Shown here piece by piece: positions 1 through 12,339 of a stretch of 64,000 nucleotides of DNA; position 1 is the first letter of the stretch; the number at the start of each line of letters is the position of its first letter. This DNA is from Cerrena zonata (lineage: Eukaryota > Basidiomycota > Agaricomycetes > Polyporales > Cerrenaceae). Location of the stretch: positions 186,001 through 250,000 of the forward strand of contig JASBNA010000034.1 of NCBI GenBank assembly GCA_038087015.1. The letters are read 5' to 3'. Both the position numbers and the translations under genes were made by a program. A model generated the notes under the pieces. The model did not search any database, was not told where the DNA came from, and saw only the letters and a program-made list of their open reading frames with translations.

Positions 1-2713
1 ATGAGGCGAGAGCCCCGCTATTTCTTTCAAGGTCACGACCATGGTCGTATGGACCTTCACATTGAAGTTCTTGACCCATCCTCCCTCAACGTCCCTTCCC
101 ACTCGTCGTCTGCAGAGTGAGGACATCTACTCATTACGCTCCTCCCAGACACCTGCCTATATGAGTCCTCCCAGTTTATATCCGACGATGACCAATCTTT
201 ACGATCACCGTGACATTCACAACCTCGTACGAGGCTCTCGATTCGAGAGGCCAAGGAAGTGATTCCTTCCGCCTCGTCTCCGATACCTTCAAACGACCCT
301 CATATCCATCATGCCATTCCTTGCTAAACGCGCCCCTTCAGTCTCTGACCCACCCTCTCGATGGTCAAAACCAGTAACCCTTCAAGATTAGCATACCCAA
401 AACGCCACGCACCCAAGGCATGCTCAGCGACGCCTCAGCGCCCACCCTCAACATTCGACCATTGCCTCGTGTATTCATTTCCGACGCGCTGCCCAACAGC
501 GCGGAAAATGAAACTCCTCGTGGCCTCACGGACAATGGGCCAAACCGTTCTAGATCGCTCTGCACCGCCTCTCAAAGACAAAGAAGAAGCGTGGCGTATA
601 CTCTATGTTGATAAAGGTTTAGTATGAGGATGGCAGCGTTGTCTCTACCGTCCCCATACTCTCGCATATAGCGAGCGACTAACCGAGATACTTCATAGAA
701 ACTGACCTTATTATCGTAGAGCCCGTCTCTCTACTTGCCACGAACCGACAGTAACACTTCGTCGATACGCCGCAGCGCGAGCAGCCTGAGGCTTGAAAGC
801 TCAACCCTAGTTGGGGCCCAAGCTGAACAACCATCGACATCGTCAAGTGCAGAAAATGTCTGCCATTGCAGAACGTACCTATGAGTAAGGCATCTCATAC
901 TCGTCAGCGATGGGGTGAGTGTCAGGTGTCTTTCAAGTTGCAGACTCATTTCGTTTTGCGGATACAGCCCCAGGGATGGGTCCCTACGATGAAAGAGAGA
1001 GGCACCGTCCTGCTCCTATATAGCCTCTGGAGACAACAAGAACAAGAACAACAGGGACCCGTGGAAACCGACATATGCCACTACAATAACAAGTCTAAAG
1101 CATAACAAAAAACAAGCCGATATAGTGATTCGGTAACCAAGATCGCTGATTCACTGTCAGGGTATTGATGATAATGGTACCTCACTAACAATTGTTCTTC
1201 TCTTAGAACAATTGTCAGAGAACGCTCAGATACGAAGACATCATTTGCGCAGAATGCAGCCAAGGTCATGTGGCGAACTCGGTATCGTTCTACCGTGAAG
1301 ACTATGGCCAAAGAAAGGCTGACGATACAAGGGCGCCTCAATAGAACTTGAGGTGACAGCGATACACAAATGACACTGATCTACGAACCCTTCATATAGG
1401 GAGTTAAGATAGTGCCAAGTGTGTTGCACCTGTTTGTGTGGTTCAGTTGCATCTATCTTCGAACAAACACATGATACTCGCCACAAGTGGACACACTCAA
1501 CCCCTAACCTTCAGATAGGAAACCCAAGACACGTCAAATTGAAACATTTGGGCAACAAAATTCAAACTTTAACACGAAGTTCAAGTTTGAATTCTAAGAA
1601 CGTCACGAGACGAATGTCGGAGTTCGGAACCGAGATCCGGGACAATGGAGTTCAAGAGCGAACAAGTCCCAGGAATCCTAAACAGGATGGATGGAACGTC
1701 TATGCAAAGATATGAAGAGTGTCATAGACTGGAACGACTCGAACTTGATACAGACCTTGACTACCGCAACGTAACATATGGTGCAAACACCTCTCGTTGC
1801 AATCCTTCAAAACCGCCTCATGGTGTCATCGACAAGGATGTACACTATAAGAAACGAATATAAATGGCACAACACATCCTGGTATATTGCGAGTCGCGAC
1901 TGAGGTGAGTCTATATCGTTAGGGAGACTGACTGACAAGGAAGTGGACTTGCCATATGAGACGAAACTTGTCACTGTGCTGGGAAGGCAGCCCTTCTCCA
2001 TCAACCAATGCAGTCCAAAAGATACTGCAAGTCAATCTTGCACACCGGCAGTCTATATCTCCCAATCTAGATGCAAAGGGACATATACAAGCAAAAGATA
2101 AAGGTCCTCCATTATGAACATTACAAAGGTGAGTTAGATACAGGTACACAGGTAGGCGGTTGTTGCTAGGTGTCTCGGACATAGCAGTCGTAGTATATTG
2201 ATGGAATGTAACAGGGCGTCCATCGCCGATGTCGGGTATATAGCAAAGACCTCTGGCATGGTGAGGGATCCAGGATAGCCAGATATAGAAGAAGGCGCAG
2301 TCAAATAGTCAACCATTCGAGTCAGCAAAGAACAATAGCAGGTATATATGGACAACAAGGACGCCAGGAGACATAGAGCATGGTAAGAGGAAGTGATTGT
2401 ATAACTGACAAGGACACACATAGTAGGTTGCCAAGGCTATGAGAGGTGACAGGCAATCCGGCTAGCCTGAATTGTATGGGTCCCGATGGGTCAAGCAATC
2501 CAACAAGGAATTGATTGTGGGTCGTTGTGTGTGTCGCACCTTTTTTGGCAGGAGAGCAATCGTGACCGTGACCCGAGGTATTTGTGTCACGACAAATCCA
2601 GTGTGGCCTCTCTGGATATAAAACGATACCCGATGCCCCTGTTCAACACAAAGCTCACTCCCCTCCACCCTCCAAAAGTTAGCCTTTCCATCCCCGCAGA
2701 ACCATAACTTGAA
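1..2713. other. Gene-poor region, no gene recognised
   Basis: Only short ORFs are present, and none resembles a known family or shows a convincing exon series. A few Ser/Pro-rich stretches between about 1 and 630 could be remnants of a decayed gene, since readable segments switch frame several times, but I cannot name one. The last few hundred bases are the promoter side of the Clp1-like gene that starts at 2714. Confidence 0.5.
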
Positions 2714-3885
2714 ATGGCTCCCACTCGCTCGACCAAGCTCAACGTGCTCGGTAGACGCCCCAGCAATTACACTCGCCCAGCCGTTGTCTCCGAGAAAGTC
2801 GCACGGGATATCGCAACCTACGCTCGCCCTCGAACTGTTTCCAGAGACCACAGAGTCAACCGCTCTTCTCGTCTTCAGAGAGGCTCAGATCGCGGGCCCT
2901 TGAAGTCTCGCAGGAGGCTTATCACCCCTATTCGTACTCCTCTCCACAATCACGCCCAGCAATCGACGACACAGCTCTCCTCAGTCTCCGAAGCACCTGT
3001 CGAATTCATCTTGCCTTCAGCTCAGAAGGTCAAGCTCCCATCTAAACTTCCTCGAATCAACATCGGCAAGCCAGTTCCACGCGAAAACATCCTCGCTGTC
3101 GCACCTGAACTTGAAGAAGTTGCAACACACTACTTACGAGATGTATACGAACAACAGGGTATTGCGTAAGTCTTCAACTACATACATTTTCTTTGCTTCG
3201 TTCCTAATCTCCATCCTATAGCTTGGAGCAAGCCTGCAAGACGGTTTCACTCCCTACTCTTGACCCTTCTTCAATCCCCAACATGAAGAGCATCGAAATG
3301 ACACTCAACGATACCGAGTGCACGCCACCTACACACGTGTTTGCCATAAGGCGGGCCCTTGACGCTTCGAGCGCAGGCAGCACCTTCCCCGTGGACGGTC
3401 TCGTCCTCCACCCCGTTCACTCTATCATCCCCGCCATCCACTGCAGCTCCCTTCCCCAGCTCCCATTCAACAACGTCCATCCGCCATCCACATCCGGCGA
3501 AAAGGTCCATGTCCCCTTCGTCCGCCTCCAACTCCCCTTCCCTGAAGAATTCAACCCTCTTCTCAGCTACATGTACACTCGTAACCCAGTCAAGCTCATG
3601 TCACGCTACGTACCTCACATCGGCGGCGAAGCCATGCGAGCGGCTGCTGCCACAGGTACAAGGCAAGGCCAGGTCGGCGTGTACGCGTACGAGTTGACCC
3701 AGAGGATGGGCTGGGTGGCGATCTTGAGAAAGGTTCTGGCTCTCAACGGATTGGTGAAGAACGTCTGCACGCTTGGTGTTTCAGACCAAGGCATGTGGGG
3801 TGTTATGGATCTCTGCTGGGAGATCTTACTCGTTGCGTTGAGGGTGAGCGTGGAGAAAGCAAAGCAACAGCAACAGACACAATAA
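2714..3885 (+). CDS. Clp1-like protein (sexual development family)
   Basis: Two exons (2714-3165, 3222-3885) around a 56-bp GT..AG intron give 371 residues. The N-terminus is basic and Ser/Arg-rich and contains KLNVLGRRP, followed by a Pro-rich linker. The C-terminal part holds the pattern I associate with Clp1-like proteins: PTHVFAI, then VHSIIPAIHC, then VPFVRLQLPFPEEFNPLLSY. The length fits the roughly 365-residue Clp1 of Coprinopsis. From family knowledge, Clp1 is needed for clamp-cell formation in mushrooms and for post-mating development in smut fungi; its biochemistry is unclear. Assignment here rests on motif memory, not on a search. A second gene of the same pattern lies at 14655-15752. 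No signal peptide or membrane segment is visible, and the reading frame is intact. Confidence 0.62.
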
Positions 3886-4410
3886 TTATTTTGTCTTGCT
3901 CCCATGCGCATCATCCTTGACGTATCATTATTCGTTGTTTATTCAACCATGGTTTATGCACCTCTATGCCTCCCATCCTATGTACATCCTCTCATCTCAT
4001 GCATTCTCTCCTTGTCGCATCTCATCCGCTCTGATACCTCTTCGTCGCATACCATTTTCGTCTCTTGCCTCGCTTCCTTTTTTTCTCGCAACTTTTGTAC
4101 TGTTACATAGTACTACACATTTCTCCTCATAGCATACTACATTAGAAACTCCAACTGACTAGTACTCTCATAGTTGTATTGATAGTGTACAAATCAATAC
4201 AACCGAAATAGTAAACATCACAATAACGCTTCAAATATTGTGAGACTGTGGGAATTCTTGAATAGGCTATAATTGTCCTATAACTGTAAGTATTACCCTA
4301 AGCTTTGTCACCGTCACAACGCGACCTCGTAAATGAACAAGTGTCTACAACTCATCCACAACTTTCAGAGCTTAGGCTCAACTTTAGCACCATCCTAAAG
4401 TTAGGAGCCA
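3886..4410. other. Intergenic, pyrimidine-rich
   Basis: This holds the 3' flank of the Clp1-like gene and the promoter side of the F-box gene. It is T/C-rich on the + strand. I see no gene or clear repeat. Confidence 0.5.
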
Positions 4411-6838
4411 ATGTTGCCACGACGGAGTAAGCGTGTCAAGACTGCTCATGAAGTGGCCTCGAAGCCGAAAGCAAAGGCAGCTTCAAAGTCGAAGAATGCC
4501 AAAACAGCTTTGAAAGCGAAGGACGCGAAGAAAGCTAAACCACATCCAAATGCAAAGAAGTCCAATACACAGCCAGCAAGCCCAGAAATCCGAAATGGTC
4601 GAGGTGCACTGCGGGATCTCCTAGAGATGCCCATGGACATCATTTGTGAGGTACGTTTAGCATACTTCTTCTATATGTCGTATTTACCTGTATCCTGACT
4701 CCCGAGTTAGATATTTTATCGGTTGCGTCCATTAGAACTTCTTCGCGTTGCTCGAATAAACAAGGCTTTTCGAAGCTTGCTGATGCATCGCAGCTCAACC
4801 CATATCTGGAAGGAAGCCAGGAACAGTATGCCTGGCCTTCCGGAGCCATTTCCTGGGATGAGCGAACCTGCCTTTGCGGCGTTGTGTTTTGACTCCTATT
4901 GCCACGTAAGCACATTGATTTGATCTCCTGCTCTCGGTTCTGGATTCCTTTTGTAGTTATGTTCGCGACCACAAATACGTGACGTCGTCTGGGAGTTTCG
5001 CATGAGACTATGTAACCAATGCAAGGACACCAAGTGAGTTGCATATTTCGCCGCATTGAAGATCTAGATATGCTAAACCATTTTAGAACAACTCTATATC
5101 AGAGGCCCACCCCACAGTGTCCTGTTAGACCTCCCGTTATGACAGCCGTTCTCAGTAAAGGTACGAAATTGTTCTCTCTTTTTTATATGAACATTCAAAA
5201 ATTTCTGCAAGGTTCTCGGCGCAGCGTTCTCACGTCAGAAGCACAAGAGACTGCAGATAAATGGAAACAACTTACAGACGAAAAGGAGAAGAAAAAGTTT
5301 ATTGTGAAGCGGAAATCTCAGATCTCAGAGCTCGAAAGGGTGGGCTATTTGCTTTCGCTGTATGATCGTGGGTGTATCTCTGCACGTGCTAATCCTAGTC
5401 GCAGCATGCAGCAAAGTGTCGGGAATGGTTCATGAACTTCAAACGTGATCGGGCACAGGAAATAGAGATGATCAAGAAGCAACGATACGACGAGTGAGTA
5501 TTTCCTTGCCAACTATATTCGTTGTCATTTATTCCGCCTTTTTAGCATCTGCCAAAGGTTAGAGAAGATCGGATATGAAGATGACGTTGCTTGGGTGCAA
5601 TATAGCGGATATGCTCTGGATACAGTCGCCGTCTTTCGTGAAGCAAAACATGTCACCGATCAAGGTACTCTCTCCCTGCCTCATGTTGTCTATAAACTCA
5701 TACATATATCTCTCAGTATGGGCTAACATTAAGCCTACTGTGACCAAGTACTTCAACAATCATATCCGTCCACGTCGTGTCGCAGATGAGTACTTTGCAT
5801 TCCTTAAACATTCCATGCCATCTTTACGCAAGGCAATGGCTACTTTCGCGCGCTCCTATGGAAACATCTTCCCTCTGTGTGCTAACTTTGCCAACTCGTC
5901 CGAGGTCCGGGAACTTCTGGATCCCACAAGCGAAGACGACATCGACGTCGATTTTGACTTGCTGATACCTGTTTTGCCCAAGATACTTGATGATTGGAGG
6001 CAAAATGTCGACAGAAGGCTAGATACATACTTGCGATCATAAATATCCGAAGTTCCGTCCAAGATCAATGTTAGGGACCTAGCCGTAGCTCATATACTTC
6101 GCTGCCGAGACTGTCGTCAGCTTGTTCCGAGCACAGGCGTCATGCCTGCTATCCATGATTGCTCACAGGGTGTTGTCCGTTTCAAGGAACGGTTAGGAGA
6201 CAGTGACGATCCTTATGTGCAAGCACTCGTCAAGTTGGACGTGAAATCATGGCATCCTGGGAATTACTATGTGATGTATACAACTCTCGAGAGGATTCTC
6301 GCAGTGTGCGGTCAAGACCGGTTGATAACTGTGAGGGAATTGGACAGGCTCGATCCTAGATTGTCTTGTAATGGGTGCCGGGCCTACCGGCGTCCAATGG
6401 TCTGTCGTTGGAGAGAAGCCGTGAGTTTAAATTCTGCTATAGCATGCCACTCGTCTTTATATCCCAATGTCTAGGTCGTTCATATGGAAACAGAGTGGCA
6501 TCCTTCCTATGGATCTGGTAAAACTAGTCTCTGGGAGGTTCTTTCAGAGGAAGAAGTCAAAAAACTAGCACCTTTGGATCGAGCGGCTGATGAAAATGCC
6601 ATTCGACGAATGAATCTTCAACCTTTCTGGTGGTGTCGACACTGTGAAACCCATGGACTAAACCGAAACGATATGGCCCAGCATGTGAGAGATGAGTGAG
6701 TTCCCATAATTTACTAGACTGGCGTGTCATTACTCATAGGGAAAATTTAGACATGATATTGCGAACCCGAGTGACACGGATTTCTTCTCCAGCCCCAATA
6801 AACCAATATCAGCGGAACGTGTCGTTTATGTGGACTGA
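4411..6838 (+). CDS. F-box protein gene with an in-frame stop codon
   Basis: Ten exons (4411-4650, 4711-4905, 4957-5033, 5087-5160, 5212-5339, 5399-5493, 5546-5664, 5717-6420, 6475-6695, 6751-6838) total 1941 nt, exactly 647 codons, but codon 6040-6042 is TAA. The N-terminal 60 residues are Lys/Ala-rich. The F-box follows at about residues 68-110 (LLEMPMDIICEIFYRLRPLE, then LLRVARINKAFRSLLMHRSS), then WKEARNSMPGLPEPFPGMSE and a Cys pair (LCNQCKD). This layout is common in a large Agaricomycete F-box family. Such proteins act as substrate adaptors of SCF ubiquitin ligases through Skp1; the substrate is unknown. The frame and family-like sequence (SKINVRDLA, FWWCRHCETHG) continue directly after the stop, so it is a single point lesion: a recent null allele or a sequence error. 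A protein ending at the stop would lack the Cys-containing C-terminal third. Confidence 0.78.
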
Positions 6839-7253
6839 CATACATGGAGTGCCATGTTATTGTTTTTAGAGAGGCCCTTGTCGTTTCGATGATCTGAAAT
6901 ACAGCTTCTCGAGACACTATTTACTCCCCTTGTCATTTATGTGTTAACACCAAGCTTCCTTAGTTGAACAACCAGTGACAATCGATAGAAACATACGTTG
7001 TTTTGTATGTTCGGCATGTTGTCGCAGAAACCTCTTGATAATAAATAATTTTATCAAAGAACCCAATCGGAAGCGCGTTCTCTGAGTATTGGTATGGATC
7101 ACCCGATCTCGACTGGAATATCATACCGCCTTGCTTCAGGAGTAGCAGTAGCGAGAAGAAAGTAGAACAAATAATATGGTGTGATTATGATTGTTATTTT
7201 CTATGTTCACTAGTAGGAGGGCACAATGGAAAATTCGGTATTTGTGACGATCG
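6839..7253. other. Intergenic between convergent genes
   Basis: A 3'-to-3' spacer between the F-box gene and the MocA-type oxidoreductase. It is AT-rich. I see no gene. Confidence 0.5.
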
Positions 7254-8750
7254 TCATTGTGCCTTTGAGGGTGATTGGAATGTTGATGTCGGTCGTGAAG
7301 GCAAGCCAGCCTGTAGAGTAAAAGAAAAAGCCTTTCAGGATGACGATTGCACCACGATGAAGCAAAATTGCCCTACCTTCTCATATATCATCTCAATGGC
7401 CCTCATATTTCCAATTGAATCCTCGGCAGAGATCCATATGTCTGAGCTACGCCCCTTGAGTCGATCCACGAACGCTTCAAGTTGATACCGGTATCTGCAC
7501 GCAGAGAAGATATTTTAGAAGATAATATATCTTATCAAGAATCCAGACTTACGTGGTCCACCACTCTCCTCCCATCCAGTTTCTCATCATCCCACTCTCG
7601 ACATCCTGAGGTCGATATACCTTTTCAATTCTCTTCTTCATGGTGTCACCGTCCTTCGTTGTAACCTCGATATAGTGGTAGAAAGTTGGTATGATCCAAA
7701 ACGTACAAAACAGTTCACCCTTCTCGCCAATGACCTTGAATTCGTTCTTGGGAAGGGAGTGAGGAATGAAACCGAATCGTGGCGGAAGTCCTAAGCTGCA
7801 CGTGAAGGTAGCGGTAACATCTTCAGGGAATGACAGGGATGCTGTAGTAGTTTGATCGACCCTAGGATCTTTATCCGCGCCCTGGACAGATGCGGACAGA
7901 ACAGATATTGGCTCGGAGCCAGTGAGGAATCGAGTGCAGTTGAGTATGTAGCATCCTTCGTCCATTAAGCTTCCTCCGCCAAGTGAGAAGTTAAATCGAA
8001 TGTCATCAGACTTTAGCAGCCCAGTGGGGACGGTGAATAAATGCTCGATCGATTTCACTTTCCCAATTTCTCCAGAGTCTATGATCTGTTTGACTCGGTT
8101 TATGACTGGGTGGAACCTGTATATTTTTTTCACAACATAATCCAAAGAAATAAGGAGGTGACCTACCTATAATGAAACGCTTCTAGCAACACGAGTCCCT
8201 TCTCTTTAGCGAGACTGAACATGTGCTTAGTTTCTTCGGAAGTATTAGCAGCTGGTTTTTCTAGTAAAACATGCTTCCCAGCCAGAAGTGCCTTCATTGT
8301 CCACTCATAATGGAGTCCGTTGGGGAGCGGGTTGTAGACAACATCGATTTGAGGATCATCCAATAATTCTGCGATACCGGATCAAGCTGCGTTAGTTGCG
8401 TAGAGTGAATATTAATTACGATATCACTCACGTTGATACGCATCGGGCCCTCCATATGCTTTCTCTATCCCATGTTTCTTCGCAAACACTTGCGCCCTCT
8501 CCAGATCTCTAGCCGCAATGCCATAAACCACGACGTCCGGGTGTGTTTTTGCGGGGCTAATGAGTGCCGTGGAGGCTATTTTCGCTGCACCCAGTATCCC
8601 AAACTTTATGAGTGGGCTGTCGGTTGAACGTGGTACGTCGGGTGGATTGAGAGCCTAGGACAAAACTGATCAGACTGGACTCTGTAGGAGCGTGTAGGGG
8701 ATGTGACTTACTGTGTACGTTCGGTTCAGGAATCCGAGGAAAGCAGCCAT
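7254..8750 (-). CDS. Gfo/Idh/MocA family NAD(P)-dependent oxidoreductase
   Basis: Six exons on the minus strand (8750-8712, 8654-8432, 8368-8167, 8116-7553, 7494-7377, 7310-7254) encode 400 residues with no lesion. A short hydrophobic start is followed by the Rossmann motif FGILGAAKIA at about residue 25. The family signature VVYNPLPNGLHYEW and AGKHVLLEKPAANT supplies the conserved EKP lysine at about residue 125. Further on are GGGSLMDEGCY and, near the C-terminus, TYRYQLEAFVDRLKGR. This is the layout of trans-1,2-dihydrobenzene-1,2-diol dehydrogenase and xylose dehydrogenase-like members. The protein should oxidise or reduce a sugar or diol with NAD(P); the substrate cannot be told from sequence. 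The second family member at 29753 is a different subfamily. No co-regulated neighbour is evident. Confidence 0.88.
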
Positions 8751-11017
8751 GCTTGTAAAATGATGGTCTCCGATCTGCTTTGCCCTGAACGCGAGGGTTA
8801 TGGCTTTACCCAGCTATATGAGTATGTCGATTTAATTTTTATATTGATTTAGTGAGGGTTCTCGTTCCACTTGAAAATTTGTGACATACCCAAATGTCCG
8901 ATCACAAGGTTTCAGGTCGGAAGCAGAGGTTGTAGCACGGAGCCTTCAAGTCCGAGCTGCTATTTCGCGGGGATCAAAGATACAAGGTGATCAGGTAGAA
9001 AGCCAGTAGTATGAAGATGATATACCAAGACTCTAGTACTCGTATCCCACCCTGCCATACTGTGGGCATTCAAAATGCTTGTGACCATAGCTTTTGTGGG
9101 ATGTTTGGGGTGAAGGCCGAGGTAGATTACAGATCAGACGGGAAAAGATCAGGCTATGGATTGAGCTTAAAGATGCCCGACACTGGATGTGCAAGATAAG
9201 TCATTTTATGCCCGTCTAAGTGCGGACATGAGAAGTCGGAAGCTATTTTGGGACGCCTGGACCCTGGAGTTGAAGGCTTGAAGAGCGATGAAGCTGAAGA
9301 TCTAAATGCAGTTCAGAGCTATATGCCACGAAGTTGTGGTGAATGTTAGCTGACAGCTGGCGGAGACAATCCATGATATCATTATACCGATCCCATGGCC
9401 ATATGGAGTAGCGAGCTGCCGTTCCAAGAGTTAGAGTTAAAATAGGCTTACATTCTCGGAACAAGAACCTTCGGTGTTGAGTCGGCGAGAATTCGAGCTC
9501 CATGCGTGTTTCCCGGGCATTGGAAGACAGGAGGACGTGGCTCTGTATTGCAGAAGCTGAAAGACTGCACCCGCAAATCACCTAGTACATCTACAGGCGA
9601 GCCAGATGTCAGAAGGAAACGAATAGTATAGTGAATAAAACATCAATCAAATTCGGCATGATGCATCTTGATCACGTCGGCCGAGGTGTCTAGATGTAAG
9701 ATAGGTCAGATCTCCAAGTAGGAATGATTTACAAGGGTCGGGCATCCAAGTAGCTACTAAATCATACGACAGTTGCCGTGATGAGACTAACAATCGGCGT
9801 TTCAAGCCTGAAGCTTGATACTACATACATCTGTCAATGTTCTCCGTAAGGATGTAAAGCTTGCTTTAACGCCGATGGCAATGTAAGAGGAGGATTATTG
9901 CCACCGCAACAGAAAAGTAAGATTAAATATGGCCTGGGACTAAGGAAGACTCTTGTCGACAGAGTGATATTCTGCACGGAAGCAATCGAAATTGGTGCGG
10001 TCCTTTACCGCCCTAGGCCAAACGCACGTTTTCAAAAGAGGTCACGGTGGTCAGGATGACATGGGAACAACTCACCGGGTCTTAGTGGTTGTGAAGCAGA
10101 AGGTCACTTTATCAAGACGGAATGTCTACCAGGATGTGTGTGAATGACATCCGGAAATATGGGCTGACGATACTTGACGTAACGGAAGAGCCCGCTGGCG
10201 GTGAGAATACGTGTCCAGCTTCAAAGAACGGTGTAGACCGGGTCTTTCGTCATTCTACAGTGTATAACCGTATGCGTGTATGCGACTATAAGTGCTTTCG
10301 ATCTGAGCAACCGCAAACCGTACACCTATCATACAACAACAGGCCTGGAAGCTCTAAAAGCTTCCAGGCGTCAGATGAGATGGTTGCAACAACGGAATTC
10401 GATTGATTGCATTCTCATTCCTCAAATGACCTGTGAGTCAAGGGCACGACAGAGACTCGGAAAGACAAACGAGTTCCGGACATACCATCCGAAGACGTGA
10501 TTGTAGTATGTGTAAATCATGGAACGTTCATAATGTCATATTGTTCCTCAGAGTCATGACCCAGAAGGGATAATAAGGGGTGAATAAACCGACGCGGAGA
10601 GGCACTGTAGATTGACTTCTGAGCCGCTGAATGCCCTGTTACATATCAAGAGCTGTGTCGGTAAGAAAGACATGAGCGAGAGATGCAAGTTACAAGATGA
10701 TCGGGCACTTAGCGTTGTCGGCTAAGAGGAGACCTCGCGTGGGGAAGGGGTTATTCGGAGAAGTATCCATCCATTTGTTTTTCCAGCAACGATTGATCAT
10801 GATGTGCTTCAACGTTGAAACCAACTGTTTCTAAGCTGCAAATAAGCTATATCCAATATTCAACACGGCGGGGGACCGGGTTTCCGGAAAAAGTTGGCGA
10901 TTATGAGATAGCGACAGCCTTGGGCTGCCCTCGACTTTCTCTGGATTCCTTTTGTTCCTCATTATCCTCTCTTTCCCACTGTCTTATCCTTCCACCTTCT
11001 GCAGACTTGCTCTAGCT
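8751..11017. other. 2.3-kb region without a recognised gene
   Basis: Only short unrelated ORFs occur on both strands. The one structured element is a hairpin at 10343-10369, listed separately. The last 200 bases are the likely promoter of the FAD oxidoreductase gene. Confidence 0.5.
10343..10369. repeat. Perfect 11-bp hairpin
   Basis: Arms GCCTGGAAGCT (10343-10353) and AGCTTCCAGGC (10359-10369) are exact reverse complements around a 5-nt loop CTAAA. It lies in a gene-free region about 650 bp upstream of the FAD oxidoreductase start. Function unknown; chance is possible but an 11-bp perfect stem with a 5-nt loop is uncommon. Confidence 0.6.
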
Positions 11018-12339
11018 ATGTCGACGCCCTCAGGAGAGCAGCGCAACATCGTCATCATAGGAGGCGGGATTATCGGTTGTACCGCCGCATACTATATTTC
11101 ACACCATCCATCGTTTTCTTCCAACACTGAGGGTCACCCTGATTGAAGCCTCCAAGAGAGGTGTTGCCCAAGGTGCTTCGGGCAAAGCAGGTGGTCTGGT
11201 GGCTAAGTGGGCTTACCCCGCTGAATTGGTCAACGTTACCTTCCCCGAACATGTCCGATTAGCTGAAAAGTATGATGGCGCGAACAAGTGGGGTTGGAGG
11301 TATGTCAACTGTGGTAGTTGGGAGGGACGAGGTGAGGTTCCGAGACCCAGGCCGAGGGGTAGGAAGCAGAGTCTGATTGCAGAGTTGGGACCGGATTGGG
11401 AAACGAGGAAGAGGATCCAGAAGGGATTGCCTGGGGATTTAGATTGGGTGAAGGAGGAACTCACGGACTCGTATAGCGCGATGGCACCCGAGGGGCAGAC
11501 GGCGCAGATTCAGCCATATCTCTTTACGACCACTCTGCTCAAATTCGCAAAAGAAAAAGGTGTTCAAGTGGTGGGCGGAAGGGCTACTTCACTCAATATC
11601 GACAACTCCTCAAAGTCTATCACAGGCGTAACGTATACCGACAACGAAACGGGTGCTACAGAAACCCTCCCTGCGACACAAGTCATCCTTGCTGCGGGGG
11701 TATGGTCTCCTAAACTTCTCCCATCCCTTCCTATCTCTGGGACCCGCGCTCACAGTATCATCCTACACTTTGACCCACCGCGTGTGTTCTCACCGCACGT
11801 TTTGTTCACAGAGATCACTATGCCTATCATCCCCCAGCTCTCCTCTCCATCCTCTCCCTATACCCCACCTAACAACACCGTTCGAGTAGCCAGTCCCGAG
11901 ATTTACGCCCGACCGACGAACGAGGTGTATTGTTGCGGTCCGGGAGATAATCCTCCTGTGCCTGAGACCGTTGATGAAGTAGAGGTGGATCACCAGGCGA
12001 CGGAGAACGTGAGACAACAGGTGGCAAGTATCTCAAACGAATTGAGAGAGGGTCGGGTGGTACGGAGACAGGCATGTTTCTTACCCGTCGTTAGTAAGGG
12101 CGGAGGGCCGATTGTTGGATCTGCGGACCATGTTGCGAAGGGTCTGATAATTGCTACAGGTCACACCTGCTGGGTACGTTATTCTGCTTTTTTCCAAATA
12201 CAAATAGTAAACTTAAATTATATTCGTTCAGGGTATTTGTAACGCCCCCGGCACTGCGAAAGCACTGGCAGAGCTGATCATGGAGGGCGAGATTAAATGC
12301 GCTGACCTCTCGAAACTTGCACCGTCCAAGTTTATCTAA
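11018..12339 (+). CDS. FAD-dependent oxidoreductase (DAO/Tda3-like), frameshifted
   Basis: The product is a DAO-fold FAD enzyme. The ADP-binding motif IVIIGGGIIGCTAAYY begins at about residue 10. It is followed, in another frame, by VTLIEASKRGVAQGASGKAG, the usual continuation of this fold. One extra base near 11129 separates the two frames; removing it gives 420 residues. The main intron is 12174-12231, and the last exon reads GICNAPGTAKALAELIMEGE. Other visible parts are the mid-region ILAAGVWSPKLLP and the C-terminal ATGHTCWGICNAPGTAKAL, the second FAD-contact region. The family oxidises amines or amino acids, with yeast Tda3 as a relative; the substrate is unknown. The break could be a real mutation or a consensus error, because the homopolymer indels in nearby essential eIF5B point to the latter. 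The start at 11018 is the first ATG before the Rossmann motif. Confidence 0.82.
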
